From Lysobacteraceae bacterium (GTDB lineage: Bacteria; Pseudomonadota; Gammaproteobacteria; Xanthomonadales; Xanthomonadaceae): 64,000 nucleotides of DNA. The first letter of the stretch is position 1, and each line of letters starts with the position of its first letter. This document shows, piece by piece, positions 20,046 through 30,938 of the stretch. Under the pieces are notes generated by a model, which was not told where the DNA came from, searched no databases, and was given only the letters and a program-made list of their open reading frames with translations. The position numbers were made by a program, and so were the translations under genes. The stretch is from contig JAEUPQ010000017.1 of assembly GCA_016789405.1 (NCBI GenBank), positions 186,001-250,000 of the forward strand, in the 5' to 3' direction.

Positions 20046-21956
20046 TCAATCCTCGGCCAGCACGATCAACTGGTCGTTCGGCGCGAATGCGATGCGTTCG
20101 GACTTGTTCGGATTGACCTTCACCCCGAAGCCCTTCGATGCATCGTTGCCGTCAGCGACCACGCGATACCCGATGGCGGTCTCGCCGCGTTGTGCGGCGG
20201 CTTCGAGCACGGTGTGGAAGTCCACGGCGCGGCCGATCGCGATGTAGTCGCGGACCGGGCGGATGTAGATCTCCGAGCCTTCCGAGCTGAACAGGCTGCG
20301 GAACACCCGGTCCAGGTGCTTGTTCTCCGACAACTGCGACAGCATGAGGCTGACCAGCTTGTCGCTGACGATGAAGTCGTCGGCCTTGGCGACCTGGGCG
20401 AGGGCACGGTTCCGCATGTCCATCATCTCGCTGACGATGCTCAGGTTCCGGCCGCTGGCCTCGGCGATGTTGCGCAGATGGAGCAGGCAGATCAGGGTCT
20501 GTGCGTCGGCTTCCTGGATCGGCTGGCGGGTGTCGCTCATGACGATGATGTGGTCGTACGCCGCCACGTCCACCTGCTCCAGCGTGTCGCGGCTGGCGAT
20601 GTCGCCGGTCATCAGCGCCATGCGCTGGCGCGTGAGCGAGGCTGCGGCGGCCATGCTGGCGTCGTCTTCGCTCCAGCCGCGGATCACCGTGACCTTCGAG
20701 CCGCGGGTGACGTAATTGTCGAGTTCGCGGATCACCGCCTCGGTCTTCTCGTTCCAGCCCAGCACCAGGGTGCGCTCGGGCACGGGCTCGGACGGTTCGC
20801 CGCGGACGATGCACGACAGATCGGGGGCCGGCGGTGCGGTCTTCGACGGGATCAGGGTGTCGTCGTCCTCGCTGATCGCGATGATCTGGTCGTCCGCGCG
20901 CAGCGCGGTGTCCATCGGTGGGTTGATCAGCGCGTCGCCATCGGCACGCATGATGCCGATCACCGTGGAGTCCTCGAAGCTCGACAGCACCTCGCGATAG
21001 CGACGGCCGGTGAGCGCGCCGGCGTCGGTGAAGTAGATCTCGGCGCCGTCGAAGTCGAGTAGTTCCGTGTAGACCACGCTCAGGCCGGACTGGCGGCAGG
21101 TCTGCGCGGTGACGCGTGCGATCAGGTCGCCGCCCTGGATGAAGACCGCCTCGTCGCCGCCCACCAGGTGCGCAGCCTCCAGGTTATGTTCGTCGCGGAT
21201 CTCGGCGACGATGTGGTAAGGCGTGTCGCGGCGGTCGGGGTTGTTGGTGATCGCCAGCACCGACTTGATCACGTGGATGTCGGGGTTCTCGGTTTCCGGC
21301 GCCAGCACGATGATCGAGCGCGCGTCGTGCGGCGCAGCGACGGCGAGATCGTCGAGGTCCAGCGGATTGCCGCTGCGACAGATCACGCGGGTGTTCCTGG
21401 TGCTGGGGAACTTCGCGCGGATGTCGTCCTCCATCGCGACCTTGTCCATGTCCGCGAGGATGACGATGCAGGGGTTCTTCTGGTTCTCGTTGGCGATGAT
21501 CAGTTCGCCGATGATCGAATAGACCTTGCTGGACCAGCCCAGGATCAGGGTGTGGTTCTTCTCGATCACCCGCGAGCGGCCCTTGCGCATCTCGTGCAGG
21601 CGCGACTCCAGGCCGGAGGTGATCGTGCCGATCAGCATGCTGACGATGAAGATGCCGCCCAGGGTGACCAGCAGCATCAGGCCGCGCAGTACCCAGCCCT
21701 GGTCGCCGGCGAGCGTGCCGGGGTCCATGGCGTGCAGCATGCTTTGCCATGCGCCCTCCAGCGGTCCGATCTCGCTGCCGGCATCGCCGGGCGTGCTGCC
21801 GAGGCGCAGGCCCCAGATGGCTGCCGTGGCCAGGGCGACGATGCCGCTGGAGAGCAGGGCGAGCCAGCCGATGATGGCGATGGGGCCGCGGGAAAGGGTG
21901 TTTTCGAACCGGTATCTCAACAGGTCACGCCAGGAGCTACGGCTGGATTGCGGCAT
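20046..21956 (-). CDS. CASTOR/POLLUX-type ion channel protein
   Basis: A 636-residue membrane protein. Two N-terminal hydrophobic helices (GPIAIIGWLALLSSGIVAL and LRGLMLLVTLGGIFIVSML) flank a pore-like loop. Two large cytosolic RCK/TrkA-N-like Rossmann regions follow (HTLILGWSSKVYSIIGEL and RTLVLGWNEKTEAVIREL). This is the architecture of the CASTOR/POLLUX/DMI1 family known from plant nuclear cation channels and widespread in bacteria. The likely role is ligand-gated potassium or cation flux; the ligand is unknown. It is monocistronic with its own terminator, and no ribosome site is visible before the ATG. Confidence 0.85.
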   Translation of the reverse strand: MPQSSRSSWRDLLRYRFENTLSRGPIAIIGWLALLSSGIVALATAAIWGLRLGSTPGDAGSEIGPLEGAWQSMLHAMDPGTLAGDQGWVLRGLMLLVTLGGIFIVSMLIGTITSGLESRLHEMRKGRSRVIEKNHTLILGWSSKVYSIIGELIIANENQKNPCIVILADMDKVAMEDDIRAKFPSTRNTRVICRSGNPLDLDDLAVAAPHDARSIIVLAPETENPDIHVIKSVLAITNNPDRRDTPYHIVAEIRDEHNLEAAHLVGGDEAVFIQGGDLIARVTAQTCRQSGLSVVYTELLDFDGAEIYFTDAGALTGRRYREVLSSFEDSTVIGIMRADGDALINPPMDTALRADDQIIAISEDDDTLIPSKTAPPAPDLSCIVRGEPSEPVPERTLVLGWNEKTEAVIRELDNYVTRGSKVTVIRGWSEDDASMAAAASLTRQRMALMTGDIASRDTLEQVDVAAYDHIIVMSDTRQPIQEADAQTLICLLHLRNIAEASGRNLSIVSEMMDMRNRALAQVAKADDFIVSDKLVSLMLSQLSENKHLDRVFRSLFSSEGSEIYIRPVRDYIAIGRAVDFHTVLEAAAQRGETAIGYRVVADGNDASKGFGVKVNPNKSERIAFAPNDQLIVLAED

Positions 21957-22091
21957 GGGCGGTCGGTCGCGGAGGAGCGGAGGTGTGCCGATTGTGGCGT
22001 GCCCCGATGAAAAATGAACATACCCGAAATGTCAGGCGCGGCCCCGGCTCGGCTGGCGGCCCGGCCCCGGGAGTGGTTCAATGCCCGTCTG

Positions 22092-24170
<2,079 letters not shown>

Positions 24171-24213
24171 AGCCGTCGCGCACGATGCGCGATGCTGCAC
24201 TGGCATGAGTCAG

Positions 24214-24245
24214 GACGAGGCCGCCGCCAGGCGGCCTCGTCGTTT
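24214..24245. terminator. bidirectional terminator, thiC / serine hydrolase
   Basis: Perfect 12-bp stem GACGAGGCCGCC / GGCGGCCTCGTC with a GCCA loop, followed by GTTT on the plus strand. It lies between two convergent genes. Confidence 0.8.
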
Positions 24246-24254
24246 CCAGCGCGG

Positions 24255-25466
24255 TTATTCCGTCCTGTCGTCGCTGCCGGTTGTCGGCATGCCCAGCGCC
24301 AGTTGCTTGACGTGGCGGGTGATGCCGCGCACCTCGAACGGACGCTGGTTGCCAAGCACGATCACGGTCAGGTCGTCGTCCTGGTAACGATGCAGGTTCG
24401 ACAGGAAGCCATCCATCGAGCCGCCGTGGCGGACCAGGCGACCCGCGCTGCCATCGGCGCGCCGATACGGCTGGATGCGGAAACCGTAGCCGTACCAGCC
24501 GTCCGCTTCGCTGCCGCCATCGAACATCGCGTCGCGACTGGCCTTCGACACGTAGGCGGGATCGTCGAGCGCGCGACTCCAGCGCAGCAGGTCCTCGGCG
24601 GTGGCATGGATGTCGCCCGAGCCCAGCGTGTACGACATGTTGTTCTCGTCGTGCTGCCAGCCCGCGAGCGTCTTGCGATAGCCCAGCGCACGATGCGGCG
24701 CCGGGCTCGCGTAGCCCTCGATGCCGGACTTCGTCATGCGCAGTGGCGTGAACGTGCGTTCGCGCAGGACATCGGCGAAGTTTTTCCCGGTGACGGCCTC
24801 GATCACCAGCGCAGCGAGGTGGTAGTTGAGGTTGGAATATTCATGACGCGATCCGGGCGTGAATTCCGGCCGGGTGCGATTGATCAGCGCGAGGATGTCG
24901 GCGGGCGTGGCGCGTTCATCGCCCTGTTCGGCGACCCGCTCCAGGTGCACCGGCAGACCCGAGCGCTGCCTGAGCAGCAGGTGCAGGGTCAGCTGGTCGC
25001 CGAGTTGCGGATCGAGGCCGGGCAGGTAACGCGAGATCGGCGCGTGCAGGTTGAGAACGCCGTCTTCGACCAGTTGCATCACCGTCGTCGCGGTGAACGA
25101 TTTCGTCAATGAGCCGATGTGGAAGGCGGTTCCGGTGGTGTTCGCCGCACCGGTCTCCTGGTTCGACAGGCCGTAGGCGGCATGGTGGACGATCCGGTCG
25201 TCGCGTGCGACGAGCACGACGCCGCGGAATTCCCCGCCCTCGGCCAGTGCGCGCAGGTAAGGATCGATCGCCACGTGACGCGTCTCCCGTGCTCCAAGGG
25301 GAGTGGCCGAATCGGCAGTGGGAGCGGGCACGGCATCGACGGATCGGGCCTCGGAACATCCCGAGGCAAGCAGGATGGACGCCGCGAGCGAGAGCGCCAT
25401 CCAGCGCTGCGCGGGCTGGTGTCGTGCGGTGCCCACGGCAGGTGCGTGTCGGCCTGCGGCAGCCAT
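24255..25466 (-). CDS. lipoprotein serine hydrolase, class C beta-lactamase fold
   Basis: A 403-residue exported hydrolase. The N-terminus has a hydrophobic MALSLAASILLASGC with a lipobox (LASGC, Cys37), so the mature protein should be a lipoprotein. Catalytic motifs of the beta-lactamase/D-Ala-D-Ala-peptidase superfamily are present: SLTK (Ser119, Lys122), YSN (Tyr210, Asn212), and RHGGSM in the place of the KTG/HxG box. Substrates of this family range from beta-lactams to peptides and esters and cannot be told from sequence. The start is uncertain: 25466 is an ATG without a ribosome site, and 25400 would remove 22 residues but keep the signal. It is divergent from a GGDEF gene remnant. Confidence 0.8.
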   Translation of the reverse strand: MAAAGRHAPAVGTARHQPAQRWMALSLAASILLASGCSEARSVDAVPAPTADSATPLGARETRHVAIDPYLRALAEGGEFRGVVLVARDDRIVHHAAYGLSNQETGAANTTGTAFHIGSLTKSFTATTVMQLVEDGVLNLHAPISRYLPGLDPQLGDQLTLHLLLRQRSGLPVHLERVAEQGDERATPADILALINRTRPEFTPGSRHEYSNLNYHLAALVIEAVTGKNFADVLRERTFTPLRMTKSGIEGYASPAPHRALGYRKTLAGWQHDENNMSYTLGSGDIHATAEDLLRWSRALDDPAYVSKASRDAMFDGGSEADGWYGYGFRIQPYRRADGSAGRLVRHGGSMDGFLSNLHRYQDDDLTVIVLGNQRPFEVRGITRHVKQLALGMPTTGSDDRTE

Positions 25467-25514
25467 TGCGAAGCGGTGTGCAGCAGTCTCGACAGACGCT
25501 TTGTGGTGGACTGA

Positions 25515-26342
25515 CGGGGTGCGCTCGGCACCGGCGTGGTCGGGAGCTGTGCGCAGACCGGGCAGGCCATCGACATCGATGATGCGTCGGGCCATCCGCG
25601 GGTGATCGACACCCTGAACGGTACTGGTTCCGGGCTGTGCGTCCCGGTGCTTCACAAGGGGGGCGTGCTGGCGGCGCTCAACGCCGAGGGTCGTCGCGTG
25701 GGTGCGTTCCATGGGCAGCGCGGGATGCTCGAAATCGTGGCGGACCAGATTGCGGCAATCCTGCGCGCCGCACAGCGGCTTGGGGATATCGCCGAGACGA
25801 ACCGACGGCTGCACGCTGCGAGCCGTGCGCTGGAAGCGATGGCCGGGCTGGATGGCCTGACCGGCATCGCCAGTCGGCGATGCTTCGATCGCTGGTTGCT
25901 GGAAGGACTGGCGGCCTCGGACACGGAGGGCAGGCTGCTGGGCCTGCTGAGCGCGGATGTCGATCGCTACAAGGCATGCAGCGACGGCCACGGCCATCTT
26001 GCCGGCAATGCGTGCCTGCGCGAAGTCGCGGAATTCCTGCGCGAAGCGCTGGCGGGCACCGGCGGGCGCCTCGCGCGTTACGGTGGCGAGGAGTTCGTGG
26101 TGCTGCTGGCGGGGGCTGACGACATGCGCATGCTCGCGCTGGCAGAAGATCTGCGTGCTGAGATCGAGGCGCAAGCGATGGACCATGCCTATGCCAATGG
26201 CGAGCGTGTCACCTTGAGTATCGGGGCTGCCAGCCGACCGCCGTGCACGGCGCTGGGCGCACAGGGATTGATCATCGCCGCGGACATCGCGCTGTATGCG
26301 GCGAAACGTAGCGGCCGCAACCGCGCCATGCTGGCGCCGCGG
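25515..26342 (+). pseudogene. truncated GAF-GGDEF diguanylate cyclase remnant
   Basis: The frame opens after a TGA at 25512-25514 already inside a GAF domain (GTGVVGSCAQTGQAIDIDD, then SGLCVPVLHKGGVLAALNAEG) and continues into a GGDEF domain (LDGLTGIASRRCFDRW, DVDRYK, GHLAGNACLREVA). An intact GGEEF signature lies at 26082-26096. The N-terminal part of the GAF fold, an ATG and a ribosome site are all missing. The domain ends at about GRNRAML, but no stop follows for nearly 2 kb in that frame, so the natural C-terminus is lost too. The I-site RxxD is absent. It could still be translated from GTG 25536, but decay is more likely. Confidence 0.65.
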
Positions 26343-26429
26343 CGCTGGATGAGTTCAATCTGGACGAGTGCGATCCGTGTCCGGGCCATCCGAGCGCGTG
26401 CATTCGGCGTTCTCCGCCATTCCACGCCC

Positions 26430-27827
26430 TCAGCGCACAGCCCCAAGTGTCCGAGGCGCAAGTGGCAGGGAGATGCGGTCGGGCGGTGGCGCGCGCAATC
26501 GGCGCGCCAGGCGGTAGATCGCGCTGCGCATTTCGTTGATCGCAGTCATCTCCCAGCATTCGCCGCGTGCGAGCGCACCGATGCAGTAGAGGCCTTCCAC
26601 CGGTTGACCGTCGGCATCCAGCGCCTCGCTGTCGCGCGAGACGTGGATGCCCAGCCCCAGTGCATCGGGCACGATCGTGCCGGCCGAGAGCAGGTGCTGG
26701 ACCAGCGGATGCGTGGTCCGGGTGATGTCGGTCTCCAGGCCGGTGGCACGCACCAGCACATCGAATTCATGGCGCTCGGCCTCGATGTTTCCGCGCCGGC
26801 GGATCAACGCGTAGATTCCATCGTCGATGATGCCGGCGCGCAGCAGCCTCCCGGCAACGATCTGCAGTCGCCCGCTCGCGCGCGTGTCGTCGATTTCCGC
26901 GGCGACTTTCGGTGCCATCCGATGCCTGTGCGATTCCCAGTAGGGCCGCGCGTGACGCAGAAAGCGTGCGCGCTGCGTCGGCGACATGCCGCGCCAGAAA
27001 TCCTGGAGTTCCGGGCGCATGGCATCGACGACGACCCGCCAGTCGTCGGCGCGTCGGGCCAGTCGTCGCACGGCTGCGGTCAGCGCGCGAAGGTCGCTGT
27101 CGTGCAACGTCCTGAGCAGGCGCGGCGGCAGTTCCACCGGATCCGCGGCCACGTCCGTGTGCGCTTGTGGCAGCAGGCCATGGCGGGAGAGCGCAATGAT
27201 CGGCCCGCGATGGCCACGGCGGTTCAGCGTGGCGACGATGTCGATCATCGTCAGCCCGGTGCCCACCACCAGCAGGCGCGCATCGCGGTCGATGCGTTCG
27301 AGTTCGCCCGCCTGCCAGGGAGATGGCACGTAGCGTGGATCGCGCGACAGCCGAGGGCCCACGCCCGGCAGTCGCTGCGGTGGCAGCGCGCCGACGGCGA
27401 GGACGACGTGGTCGCTTTCGAAACGACTGCCATCGTCGAGATGCACGCGGTAACCGCGTCCCGGCAATCGATCGATCTCGATCACCTCATGCTCCAGCGT
27501 GGTGAGGTTCGTCGACGTGGTTTCGGCTTCGTGAAGCCGGTCGAGCAGGTACTCGCCATAGGCTGCGCGGGGGAGGAACGCATCGCGCGCATGCTCGGAA
27601 AGATTGAGCCAGCGCGCGAAGCCCGCGGGCTTGCCGGCGGTCGCGCCCAACTGGCCGGCGCGCGCGTTGAGCAGATGCTCGCCGCGCGCGTCGACATAGG
27701 CGGTGCCACCGCCGAAGTTGCCCGGCGTGCCGACCAGGCAGACATCCAGATCGGTGTCGTAAGTCGTGGCCAGTTCGGTGGCGAGTGTGCTGCCGGCGTA
27801 ACCGGCGCCGACGATCGTGATGCGCAT
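26430..27827 (-). CDS. FAD/NAD(P)-binding oxidoreductase, function unknown
   Basis: A 465-residue protein. It opens with a dinucleotide-binding fold MRITIVGAGYAGSTLATELA. A second Rossmann segment appears at LLVVGTGLTMIDIVATLNRRG, and GLYCIGALARGECWEMTAINEMR near the end is typical of the FAD-NAD(P)-binding group (Pfam NAD_binding_9-like) related to hydroxylase/monooxygenase and SidA-type proteins. The ATG at 27827 has GAGAGG seven bases upstream; longer in-frame extensions lack one. The substrate is not inferable. It stands alone; a short dyad CCCCT-n6-AGGGG lies 75-90 bases upstream. Confidence 0.8.
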   Translation of the reverse strand: MRITIVGAGYAGSTLATELATTYDTDLDVCLVGTPGNFGGGTAYVDARGEHLLNARAGQLGATAGKPAGFARWLNLSEHARDAFLPRAAYGEYLLDRLHEAETTSTNLTTLEHEVIEIDRLPGRGYRVHLDDGSRFESDHVVLAVGALPPQRLPGVGPRLSRDPRYVPSPWQAGELERIDRDARLLVVGTGLTMIDIVATLNRRGHRGPIIALSRHGLLPQAHTDVAADPVELPPRLLRTLHDSDLRALTAAVRRLARRADDWRVVVDAMRPELQDFWRGMSPTQRARFLRHARPYWESHRHRMAPKVAAEIDDTRASGRLQIVAGRLLRAGIIDDGIYALIRRRGNIEAERHEFDVLVRATGLETDITRTTHPLVQHLLSAGTIVPDALGLGIHVSRDSEALDADGQPVEGLYCIGALARGECWEMTAINEMRSAIYRLARRLRAPPPDRISLPLAPRTLGAVR

Positions 27828-28138
27828 CCGCGGCCTCTCGTGAATGAAGGTGGCGACGAGTATGCGAGCGTCGGTCTGTTCGGGTGTGAAAAATCGGTTT
27901 TCCCCTTGAATCAGGGGTATTTGGCGGATGGTGCGCATCTTGTCGCGGGCCGCGCGCTGCATCGCATGTCATGCGCGCAGTGCGTGACGAAACACGCGCG
28001 GAACTTTGCGAGCGATGTCAGCTATGCCTCGCGCGATGTCGTTGTCATCATCGCGGATGCGCATGACGACATGCGCGCGTGTCGTGGTGTCACGCGCTTG
28101 CGGACCTGTCCCTGGACGTTCTCCGGGGCGCGCCAGCC
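27828..28138. other. intergenic region upstream of the FAD protein
   Basis: About 310 bases with no gene. It contains the dyad CCCCT-TGAATC-AGGGG (27902-27917), next to an AT-rich stretch that could be a promoter for the minus-strand FAD gene. The remainder shows nothing recognisable; a frame on the plus strand through it is a run-on of the GGDEF remnant frame. Confidence 0.5.
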
Positions 28139-29362
28139 TCAGCTGTCGACAGGTTCGAAGGTCAGTCCGGCCCGTGCCCGCAGGCGTTCGACCAGCGTCA
28201 TGCCCATTGCCGCGCCTGGCGTCCACACGCCGCCGGGCGTGCGCGCGCGGTTGACGTCGCGCAGCAGGCACAGCGCGGACTCGGCGATCATCTTGCAGGT
28301 CGAGCCGTAGCCGGGGTCGCGATCGCCGGTGACGCGGGTGGTGATGCGGCGGCCGTCGGCGGTCTCGCCGAAGAACAGGATGTCGTAGCGTCCTTTCTCG
28401 CGCTGCTCGCGGTTCGGGCCGTCGCCGGGCTTGGGCAGGGCGAAGCGCTTGAGCAGCGCGCGCGTGGGCGCGAAGGCGAGCAGCAGGTTCTGCAGATTGG
28501 TCTGCCGCTGCATCTTCTTCGCGCGCTTTTCGCCCGCGATGCCGTCGCCGGCCAGGATGCGTTCGCTGTAGACGAAGTCCTGGCCCCAGGGGTGTCCGAG
28601 CAGGGCGTGCGTGCGGTGCACGTTCTTGGTGTTGATGGTCGCCATCACGAACGGCGCGGTCCACTGGTTCGCGAGTTCGTCGTATGCGGCGACGTGGTCC
28701 GCGGGCTGGCGCGCACCCTTGAAGCCCGGCGTGAGCGCGAAGGGATCGACCAGCGTGCGCTTCAGCGACGGGTCGCGACCGATGGCTTCGAGTGTCGCCA
28801 GTGCGCTGGCCACCGTGCCGCCGGAGAAGGTGCCTTTCATCGTCTTCACGCGACCATGAACGCGGGCCAGCGGTACGCCGAAGCGGGCCTGTGCCTCGTG
28901 CTGGGCGTGCACGACGCCGAGATCGAAGGGAATCGAGTCGAAGCCGCAGGAGAACACGATTCTCGCACCGCTTGTACGCGCGGTGTCCTGCAGCAGCGGG
29001 ATCATCTTCGCCATCCAGCCCGGTTCGCCACAGAGATCGACGTAGTCGGTGCCGGCTTCGGCACAGGCGCGGATCAGTGCTTCGCCATGCAGCTGGTAGG
29101 GCCCGACGGTCGTGACCACCACCCGCGCGCTGCCCACGAGCCTGTGCAGGGCGTCCCGGTCGGCGGCGTCGGCGACCAGCAGCGGCAGGTCGGCGGGCAG
29201 GCCCAGTGCATCGCGCAGTTCGGCCAGTTTCGCTGCGCTGCGACCGGCGATGGCCCAGCGCAGCGATCGGTCGTTGCCGTGGGCGGCGAGGAGGTATTCG
29301 GCGACGAGCCGGCCGGTGAAGCCGGTGGCGCCGAAGACGATCAGGTCGAAGGTTCTGTCCAT
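28139..29362 (-). CDS. saccharopine dehydrogenase-like NAD(P)-binding oxidoreductase
   Basis: A 407-residue protein with the N-terminal fold DLIVFGATGFTGRLVAEYLL and a GRSAAKLAEL coenzyme region. VVVTTVGPYQLHGEALIRACAEAGTDY and DLCGEPGW are characteristic of the trans-acting enoyl reductase / saccharopine dehydrogenase-like family (mycobacterial Rv2449c and eukaryotic SCCPDH relatives). No lysine-pathway genes are nearby, so a lysine role is unlikely; lipid-related reduction is a family-based guess. The ATG at 29362 begins at the conserved N-terminus. Confidence 0.82.
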   Translation of the reverse strand: MDRTFDLIVFGATGFTGRLVAEYLLAAHGNDRSLRWAIAGRSAAKLAELRDALGLPADLPLLVADAADRDALHRLVGSARVVVTTVGPYQLHGEALIRACAEAGTDYVDLCGEPGWMAKMIPLLQDTARTSGARIVFSCGFDSIPFDLGVVHAQHEAQARFGVPLARVHGRVKTMKGTFSGGTVASALATLEAIGRDPSLKRTLVDPFALTPGFKGARQPADHVAAYDELANQWTAPFVMATINTKNVHRTHALLGHPWGQDFVYSERILAGDGIAGEKRAKKMQRQTNLQNLLLAFAPTRALLKRFALPKPGDGPNREQREKGRYDILFFGETADGRRITTRVTGDRDPGYGSTCKMIAESALCLLRDVNRARTPGGVWTPGAAMGMTLVERLRARAGLTFEPVDS

Positions 29363-29393
29363 CACCGCATCTTGGCATGAAGCCAGGGCGGAT

Positions 29394-29420
29394 GGCGCGG
29401 CCACCATGGATGGCCGCGCC
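29394..29420 (-). terminator. hairpin after the FG-GAP-like protein gene
   Basis: Perfect 10-bp inverted repeat GGCGCGGCCA / TGGCCGCGCC with a 7-base loop, immediately downstream of the stop at 29427. There is no U-tract, so it may be a weak terminator or an mRNA-stabilising stem. Confidence 0.5.
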
Positions 29421-29426
29421 TGTGGA

Positions 29427-30506
29427 TCACTCGGCCACGACCGAGCCCGATCGCGGGTAGATGCGGTAGTTGCGTGCGGTCCCGTTGTTGCGCACGCGGA
29501 TTTCGTCGCCGGCCACGCCGTCGAGATTCGCGTAGTTCAGCAGCGACCACCAGCTGCCGAAGGTGTTGCTGCCGTTGATGAGCTGCACGTTGCCGAGGCG
29601 CGGATAGATGATGTTGATGTGGCCGTCGTTGCGGGCGACCGCGATTTCGTGGCCTGCGGTGCCGTTGAAGTCGCGCACGCCGTCGGAAAGGATCGCGTAC
29701 TGGGCGTTGATGCTGTAGTTGCTCATCGATCCGGTGACGTAGCTGTAGACGCTGATGTAATTGGGCAGGATCAGCACGAGTTCGGCGCCCGGCGTGCCGT
29801 TCATGTCGCTGACGCAGTTGGGGATTCCCGGGTCGTTGCAGATGGCCCAGCTGCCGCTGCTCACCGGCAGGCTGCTCATGCTGCGCGTGCGATAGTTGTA
29901 GATGCGCAGCGCGGATCCGTTCGCGATCGGGATTTCCGCGCCGGGCTGGCCGTCGAGGTCCCTGATCCCGTAGACGGCGATGGCATAGGTGCCGGACATC
30001 GGCTGCGAAGCGGTACTGCGCGAGCGGTGGTGGACGATGCGCAGCGAATCCGACGCCACGATGGCGATTTCGTTGCCGGCGACGCCGTCGAGGTCGGTGA
30101 TGCCATTGGGCGACGCGGCCCAGGAGCCGCTCATCTGGTAGTTGTAGCTGCTGCGCGTATTGTGGTTGATCACCTTCAGCGCGGGGCCGATGTTGATCGG
30201 AATCTCGGCGCCGGGGGTGCCGTCCAGATCCTTCACGCTGCTGAAGTCGCCGTTCAGCAGGCCCCAGCCGCCGGTGGTGGTCTGGTAGTTGTAGCTGCTG
30301 CCGTTGGTGCTCTTGACGGTGATGTAGGAACCGTTGTTGTAGACCGTCTCGGCGACGTTGTCGCCGTCGAGGTCGGCGCTGCCCATCAGGATGCCCTGGG
30401 CAAACGCGGCGCCAGGCAGCCATGTGCAGGCGACGAGGGCCAGTGCGGCGCCCATGCGTTTGACATGGGCCGGGATTGACGTGAATCGCATCGACATGAA
30501 TCGCAT
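29427..30506 (-). CDS. secreted seven-repeat FG-GAP-like beta-propeller protein
   Basis: A 359-residue exported protein. A signal peptide (basic N-terminus, ALALVACTWLPGAAFA) precedes an almost pure repeat protein. The calcium-loop-like motif D-L-D-G-x-x-G-x-E occurs seven times: DLDGDNVAE, DLDGTPGAE, DLDGVAGNE, DLDGQPGAE, DMNGTPGAE, DFNGTAGHE and NLDGVAGDE. Each is separated by about 45 residues containing S-Y-N-Y or similar strands. Seven such units suggest a closed seven-bladed FG-GAP/VCBS propeller with bound metal. Start ATG 30506 has AAGGAG six bases upstream. No enzyme motif was seen; adhesion or ligand binding is a guess. Confidence 0.82.
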   Translation of the reverse strand: MRFMSMRFTSIPAHVKRMGAALALVACTWLPGAAFAQGILMGSADLDGDNVAETVYNNGSYITVKSTNGSSYNYQTTTGGWGLLNGDFSSVKDLDGTPGAEIPINIGPALKVINHNTRSSYNYQMSGSWAASPNGITDLDGVAGNEIAIVASDSLRIVHHRSRSTASQPMSGTYAIAVYGIRDLDGQPGAEIPIANGSALRIYNYRTRSMSSLPVSSGSWAICNDPGIPNCVSDMNGTPGAELVLILPNYISVYSYVTGSMSNYSINAQYAILSDGVRDFNGTAGHEIAVARNDGHINIIYPRLGNVQLINGSNTFGSWWSLLNYANLDGVAGDEIRVRNNGTARNYRIYPRSGSVVAE

Positions 30507-30938
30507 CGAAAACTCCTTGTTTCGTTGGGGGAAGTACGGCGGGGTGGTGCGAATGCGCGCCGGACGGCTTGTCGCGGAACGCGCAGCGCTGGCGGACGCT
30601 GGCCTGTCCGTCGACGTGTCCGGGGAATGCGGGTGCGCAGGCGCTCTGGCGTGCAAGCACGGGAGGCGCGTGCCCTGCGGCGGAACTGCGTGTGGGCGGT
30701 CTCCTGTCGGCATCCATTCCGGGCCCGGCGAGGCGCCGGGGATCGATGACGGTCTTCCTTGCGCTGCCTGCGTGTCGCGTGGGTCGCTGCGCCGTCATCG
30801 ATAGCGTGGCGGGTCGCCGTCTCATCCATCAAGCGCGTGCATCGCCGCATGGATAGACTGTGCCTACCGTCCGTCGGCACTGCGCGGTCGGTTCATGTTC
30901 GAAGTCGAACGCATCACGATTCCGTCGAGACAAGTCCC
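30507..30938. other. divergent intergenic region with a long inverted repeat
   Basis: About 430 bases between the divergently transcribed propeller and acyl-CoA synthetase genes. The only clear structure is a perfect 11-bp inverted repeat, ATCGATGACGG (30742-30752) and CCGTCATCGAT (30792-30802), 39 bases apart. No gene was recognised. Confidence 0.6.

Noticed and set aside
26343..28310. Continuation of the GGDEF frame for almost 2 kb
   Set aside because: Past the end of the GGDEF domain it is antisense to the FAD protein and has no domain; treated as run-on of a broken gene.
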